Source: Spirodela intermedia (Eukaryota; Streptophyta; Magnoliopsida; Alismatales; Araceae). Taken from it: 64,000 nt of DNA. Numbering within the stretch: the first letter of the stretch is position 1; each line of letters opens with the position of its first letter. A program made the translations under genes and the position numbers. The stretch covers positions 7,733,501 through 7,797,500 of the forward strand of contig LR746268.1 in the NCBI GenBank assembly GCA_902729315.2, given 5' to 3'. This document shows, piece by piece, positions 59,299 through 64,000 of this stretch. The notes below the pieces were generated by a model, which did not search any database, was not told where the DNA came from, and saw only the letters and a list, made by a program, of their open reading frames with translations.

Positions 59299-62200
59299 TC
59301 AGTAGCGGTGCGCCATCTTTTCCTTCTCCTGGAACTGCTGAACATACCTGCACCAATGAAACATGAGGAATTAAAATGGAATTCGCAGCCGTAGGTCTGC
59401 CTCTTTGGGCCATCAAGCCCCCCCCTCTCTCTCTCTCTATATATATATATATATCCATGATGAGCCATCACATCTAGGGCCACCTGGTGGAGGGATTGCT
59501 GCCGATGCTTCAAGGTAGGAAGCAGCTTTACACATGAGATATACCAACTACTCTGTTTCTATCCAAATGTTCACTAAAGTCTCATTCTTTCTCTAAAATC
59601 GGGGAGTTGAATGCCAAGATTCAGTCTTTCTAGTCGACCACAATCTTCCACTTATTCCCCTGCTAGACCCAGGAAAATCTATTGCCAAACCCTTGATCAC
59701 AAGCAGTAGTCGCCCTATATCTAAACTCGTATGTACTTGTATTAGTGAAGCCTGTAGAACTCTTCCGACAGAATATGAGAAAGCCTATATAAAATTAACG
59801 AGCTACCATCGTTACTTCATCATATATTGAGATCTTCTTCGGACAGGAGATAACAGCAAAGAGCATCGTTCTATCTTCTATGTCCATTGAACTCAATTTC
59901 ATTTAAGTCACCTTCTATCTGATTGAGGCTGACGCATAAATCACTGCTGGGAAAATCCTCTTTGCATGAGAACAGGGTCGTGCCTTCTATAGGTGGCAGC
60001 ACCAGTATTGGCCAAAATCATGATCAACTGGGGAATTATGTCGATACAGCAACAGTTTTTAGTAAAATTAGTCGCAAACAGAAAAATGTCATTTAGCTCA
60101 TGCTTATCTGCTAATCTATTCATTCTCCCTCGTTTTGCTCAAATTTTCCTCCAGTATAATATCATATATCTATTAATTAACCGAGGATTCACTGGTTGCA
60201 ACCTTCTAAATTTCCAATGTACGAAATAATGGTTTATTTTTGGGTAGGAGTGGTGAATGGTGTTATAACACTACTCCCCCAAGGAATCAATCAACCCATA
60301 CATTCTCAAGACTATAAGCATCTCAAATATGTTTATCAAGCTCGGCTGAGAACTGCTGTTTGCCCATCTATTTGGGGGTAGTAAGAGAATCAATTTGAGG
60401 GTCTGGCGTAGTAATGCGAACAGTACTCTTCAAAATTGACTTGCACGGACAGAATCACTGTTGTGAATCACTAGGCAAGTCTCTCTCAACTAATATGCTC
60501 CACAAATGTACCTAAACTAATGGACCCCTAAATAAGTTGAGGGAAGATGATGAAATGATCATATTATAATAGCCCATCTACCATCGCCATGATCACAAAT
60601 TAACACTTAAAAATCGGCTACTTGTCAATAAAATCTATTCTCATATTGATCCATAATTTGGCAGGCAAGGTCAGTGGTCCCCGTAGAACCAAAGTAGAGA
60701 TATCAATCGTATTTGTTGCACTAGCAAATGTCACATTCCTTATCTAACTGAGAATCTTATTCCCTCTCAGCCTATACCCAATCAACTTGAAATCCTTGCC
60801 ACAAGGGGAAGTGGTATTTGCCTTTCAATAATATGATGGCATACACCACTTTCTCATAGATCAAGAGAGGGTATTCTCCCTTTTATGCTTGACTCGTGAA
60901 AACTGGGTGTATGTTATCCAGTATGAATGCTCTAGATATCCATTCAAAATCATCAGATTCAATCGCAAATAGCTTGAAATAAGAGCACAAGCCAAAGACT
61001 GGAGGTTTGGATATTGCTTTCTTGAGTGACCTAATCGCAAATTGAGCCTCGTATTAAGCCAAAAAGCTATGATCAATAACTCATTCATAAGGTCAACATA
61101 CAAACTATGATCACAATTTTTTTTTCCATAAAACCATATTAAGCCAAAAAGCTTCTCATAAACCTTATATTTTTGGAGTGGGCCAGGTGAACATCCCCTC
61201 CACCTTTTTGTAGTCATTCCCACTCTCTTTTGGTTAATGATGTGTTTTAGGTAACGTAGCTTAGTTACCAAAAAATGGCACTTTGATCTTTTATCCCTTA
61301 GCTAGTTGTTTAGTAAAGCTCCAGATGTCATACAGGAGATTCCCAATCCGCCTTGTACAACAAAATATGATGAAAAACTCCTTGTTACCCATTGATACTT
61401 TAAAGGATATCACTAAAAATTTACAGTGACCCTAGATGGGAAATTCTATCATGAATGTCAACCCTCTTCCATTTAAGCTGATAGTAGCAAGACCTAAGAT
61501 TTGAGTAACAACCTGTTCAAGTTCACTTGAAAGCGCATCTACTAAGGATATGAGAAATTTACCGATGTTGGTATTCTCATTAACGCTCCAAAAATATAAA
61601 GACATCGGCCACGTTCCATTATTTCCCCCACTAATAGTGCTAATGAAGAAAAATGACTCGTGGTGTCTCTAATTATTTCATATTCAAGAGCTTCGCTGGT
61701 CAGCTTCTCCATTATAGACTTCTAAGAGTAATTATTCCCTATTGAAGAGCTTCAATGGTAAGCTTCCTCCATTGCAGATTTCTAAAGAGTAAACATACTT
61801 GTACGACCTCACAGAAATTATTTATCCTTCATCTACAAACAGAATTGCGTCAGCACATCATTCAGGGTTGAAATCCCTGTAGACTACCACTTACGAACAG
61901 AGAAACTTCCTTGAAAAATATTAGCCTTTGATATGCCCCCTACCAGAATATCTGAATCCCCAAGGAGAAGGAAGTTGAAATCTTCAACAATGATGATTCC
62001 TATAATTAATAGCTAGGACTTGGCTTCACACACTTTCACAATTCAATTTGAGGTGGTGGTAATCATAACATTAATCAAATAATCTTGAGTTGGTCAACTT
62101 AGCTGATCAACAAGAAATGGATCAACAAACTTATGAACACTTCCAAACTTAACTTCTAGCAGCACTATTCAACCTTCCTGTTTCCCATTTAGCATGATGC

Positions 62201-63818
62201 ATGGCCATTAGAGGTCCCTGATATATCCTAATACAAGACAAATGAAGGGAAGGGCGGAGGAAGAGCTTTTCCTATTTCTCCCTCTTATCCTTTCGTCTTC
62301 TCATGCCTCAATCAAAAATACTGCAGTGTTTTCACAGGAAAAGCAAGGCCTTTCCCTCTTGCCTCTTCCCAGGTGTAGGTCAGCTTATACACATAATTCG
62401 GATTTTGTTCTAAGAATAGCCAATAGACTCTGAATATCGCTTCCCTTGTTCCAACTGGTTTTAAATTTGTGCAGCTTGGCTGCCTCAGAGTAGCACGCAC
62501 ATTCTTGGGCTGCAACACCTTGCTGACGGGTTGGACTCTTCTTAGGCCCTAGATAAACTCCTGATATAATGGAGGGAGCCTAAAATTAGTTCAGTACCCC
62601 TACACGGTTCTCATTTGTTGTAATTCGGCAAACTTCCCCACGAGGTAATCAAATTCATAGGAGTAAAAGTTAGCTCGCAAGTCATAAGAGAATTCATGCC
62701 AACTCATCTCTTCATAATCGTTCCCTTGATTCACCGACATGCGATGTAAGTTCATTTTTTAGACCAATGGTGCTCCCTAGAGATACATCTAAATAATTTC
62801 ACCTTTTGTCTGTTGGATACGTCATGATACCAGAATAACTATTTGGCATAAAAAACGAGCCGGCATGGTCTAGAAAACCATAAAAATATGGAAAATCGAC
62901 TCGCCCAAGTCTCATATGCATACCTTTCTGAAGATTGAATCTCTAGATATGCGACAAAGTCTCCTCCTGCTATGTCGGCATAAAATCTCTTACCTCGTGC
63001 CGGTTCTCTCCTCAATTAGAATCAGACGCTGATGGAAAATTCCATCCATCATCCCCACGCTTTTTACCAAACAGGTTATGCTACCATCAGCTGAGTAAAC
63101 TCCAAAGGACCTTCGACTCTCAGGCCACTCTGATCACGGTTGAATGGCTATGAAACTATTTTTTTGGATTTTTTTGATCACCATCAAGCTACAGAAATGT
63201 CAAATGCAACCTCGAAGCTGAGCTGATTATCGTGTAGATTTACACGATATTAAGAACCGGAGTACGCACAGACATTAAGAAGGGAGGCAACGAGAAGATA
63301 AGGTATCTTAATTCTCTTGCTATAAGGATACAACGCATCATCCGCCAACAACAAAGCCAAATCGTGCCGTGGTTTATAAATGTGGAATGTCTCAACGGTT
63401 GCGTCAAGAAACAGCTACCCTTTCCACATCATGGAAAACCACTTTGCAACAGGAACTGAAACGAATGCGCTTTAAATCTTGAGAAAAATCAGAAAATAAA
63501 CATGCAAGGGTTTCATCGCAACCCACCGGGGAGAGACTCACGAGACCCGTAGATAGACTAACGCTTTGAAGAAAAAGAGGAAAAAATAGGAGAATAAACA
63601 ATGGACATTGTCGGAGCATGATTCGATAAAGGTTGAGGGTTTACGCACGTGTAGGTCCCGACGAGCGGGGTGAGGAGGAGGGTGGCACTGATCCAGTTCT
63701 CGGAGACCTTGTGGTGGATCTTGGACGGCAGGTCCTTCCACAGCCCCGACATCACCTTCTGCTGAAACGGCGACAGCGCGTACACCACTGCCTTCATCCG
63801 CACCGGCGTCTTCCCCAT
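59299..63818 (-). CDS. QCR8: Cytochrome bc1 complex subunit 8 (QCR8/UQCRQ), 2 exons with a 4.3-kb intron
   Basis: Exon 1 is 63818-63649 and exon 2 is 59347-59299. Joined in frame they give 72 residues, the length of Arabidopsis QCR8. Exon 1 holds MGKTPVRMKAVVYALSPFQQ, LPSKIHHKVSENW and the membrane segment ISATLLLTPLVGTYT. Exon 2 supplies the C-terminal YVQQFQEKEKMAHRY. The donor is GTGCGT and the acceptor CAG. The protein is the small ubiquinone-binding subunit of mitochondrial complex III, with one transmembrane helix in the inner membrane. The intron (59348-63648) contains a CT/AT microsatellite and a gypsy-type retroelement remnant on the same strand. The exon 2 assignment rests on frame, phase and match to the family tail. 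The 3' end converges on the dirigent gene, 239 bases away. Confidence 0.92.
59418..59454. repeat. C(8)-(CT)n-(AT)n compound microsatellite in QCR8 intron
   Basis: Eight cytosines are followed by CT repeats and then AT repeats, ~70 bases inside the 3' end of the QCR8 intron. On the gene's own strand this reads as AT repeats and then GA repeats just upstream of the acceptor. Confidence 0.85.
60780..61730 (-). mobile_element. Ty3/gypsy RT-RNase H remnant in the QCR8 intron
   Basis: Minus-strand frames, broken by stops and shifts, read in the order of a gypsy reverse transcriptase. ALEYEIIRDTTSHFSSLALL is near 61640-61700 and corresponds to the segment before the RT palm. KLRYLKHIINQKRVG is near 61225-61270 (the usual YLGHVIS..GV motif). 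KYKVYEKLFGLIWFYGKK follows. RNase H-like text then ends in GEYPLLIYEKVVYAIILLKG near 60795-60875. No LTRs are found around it. The fragment is old and inactive, and it shares the transcriptional direction of QCR8. Flanks 59500-60780 and 61800-63600 are AT-rich with nothing else recognised. Confidence 0.8.
61672..61791. repeat. ~60-bp tandem duplication beside the gypsy remnant
   Basis: Bases 61672-61730 and 61731-61791 are diverged head-to-tail copies, starting ATTATT and ending TCTAA(A)GAGTA. They share GAAGAGCTTC/CAAGAGCTTC and CAGCTTC/AAGCTTC cores. The duplication sits at the start of the recognisable RT segment. Confidence 0.8.
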
Positions 63819-64000
63819 CTCCGCTTCTCCACAAACGATCAACAAACTCTCACGTTCCCCTCTCTGTTCTCCGCGACCCCCTGCTCTCCAATTTTTTTAG
63901 ACGATTTTTTTTCTACACACAAAACACAAATATTTCGTTTGTACCCAGCCCATTTTCAGATATCTGGGCCGGTCCATAAACCCAAAACCGGTTGGGTCCC
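63819..64000 (-). promoter_or_regulatory. QCR8 promoter with site II elements
   Basis: On the plus strand, AGCCCA (63947-63952) and TGGGCC (63965-63970) are two site II (TGGGCY) motifs. ATAAACCC (63976-63983), similar to a partial telo-box, follows. They lie 130-165 bases upstream of the QCR8 start codon. Paired site II elements are established features of nuclear promoters for plant respiratory-chain subunits, which fits this gene. The promoter continues past the window edge. Confidence 0.6.

Overview
This is nuclear DNA of a flowering plant. The genes have GT-AG introns and plant-specific products: a PLS-class PPR protein, an R2R3-MYB repressor, a dirigent protein, a seed maturation protein, a PSI1-type DUF668 protein and plastid-targeted enzymes. 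Several genes (PPR, MCTP, MYB, dirigent, the seed protein) are very GC-rich and intron-poor. Others (PTP1, PSI1, DAR GTPase, CDKAL1) are AT-rich with many introns. That two-class gene content, with many (CT/GA)n tracts, suggests a monocot, but this is inference. No bacterial-type system, CRISPR array, phage or obvious horizontally acquired cluster is visible. I found no clear candidate for a new biological system.

Layout. 1-6.2 kb holds a PPR gene (minus) and a dienelactone-hydrolase-family gene (minus). 6.6-10.6 kb is an 11-exon CDKAL1-type tRNA methylthiotransferase (plus), divergent from the hydrolase across a promoter with a telo-box and a site II element. 10.9-13.9 kb is a single-exon MCTP with four C2 domains (minus). 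15.5 kb carries a small PM28/SMP1-like seed protein gene (plus). 18.2-19.3 kb is a subgroup-4 R2R3-MYB (minus). 19.3-23.3 kb has no gene I can support. 23.3-29.1 kb is a decayed IDM1-like PHD-finger gene with a 214-bp tandem duplication. 32.7-36.5 kb is PTP1 (8 exons) and 38.1-47.6 kb is PSI1 (12 coding exons). 48.3-54.0 kb is an old Ty3/gypsy element with two recognisable LTRs. 54.5-57.8 kb is a chloroplast DAR/YlqF-type GTPase (minus, 9 exons), divergent from a dirigent gene at 58.5-59.1 kb (plus). 59.3-63.8 kb is QCR8 of mitochondrial complex III (minus), whose two exons are separated by a 4.3-kb intron holding a second gypsy remnant.

The genes form no operon or pathway. They are independent transcription units for organelle RNA processing (PPR), plastid metabolism and ribosome assembly (hydrolase, DAR GTPase), tRNA modification (CDKAL1), plasmodesmal or ER contact trafficking (MCTP), signalling (PTP1, PSI1), phenylpropanoid control and coupling (MYB, dirigent) and respiration (QCR8). 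Exon models were built by eye from reading frame, splice sites and remembered family sequences. Joined lengths match the known families closely: PTP1 339 aa, PSI1 653 aa, DAR GTPase 367 aa, CDKAL1 601 aa, QCR8 72 aa.
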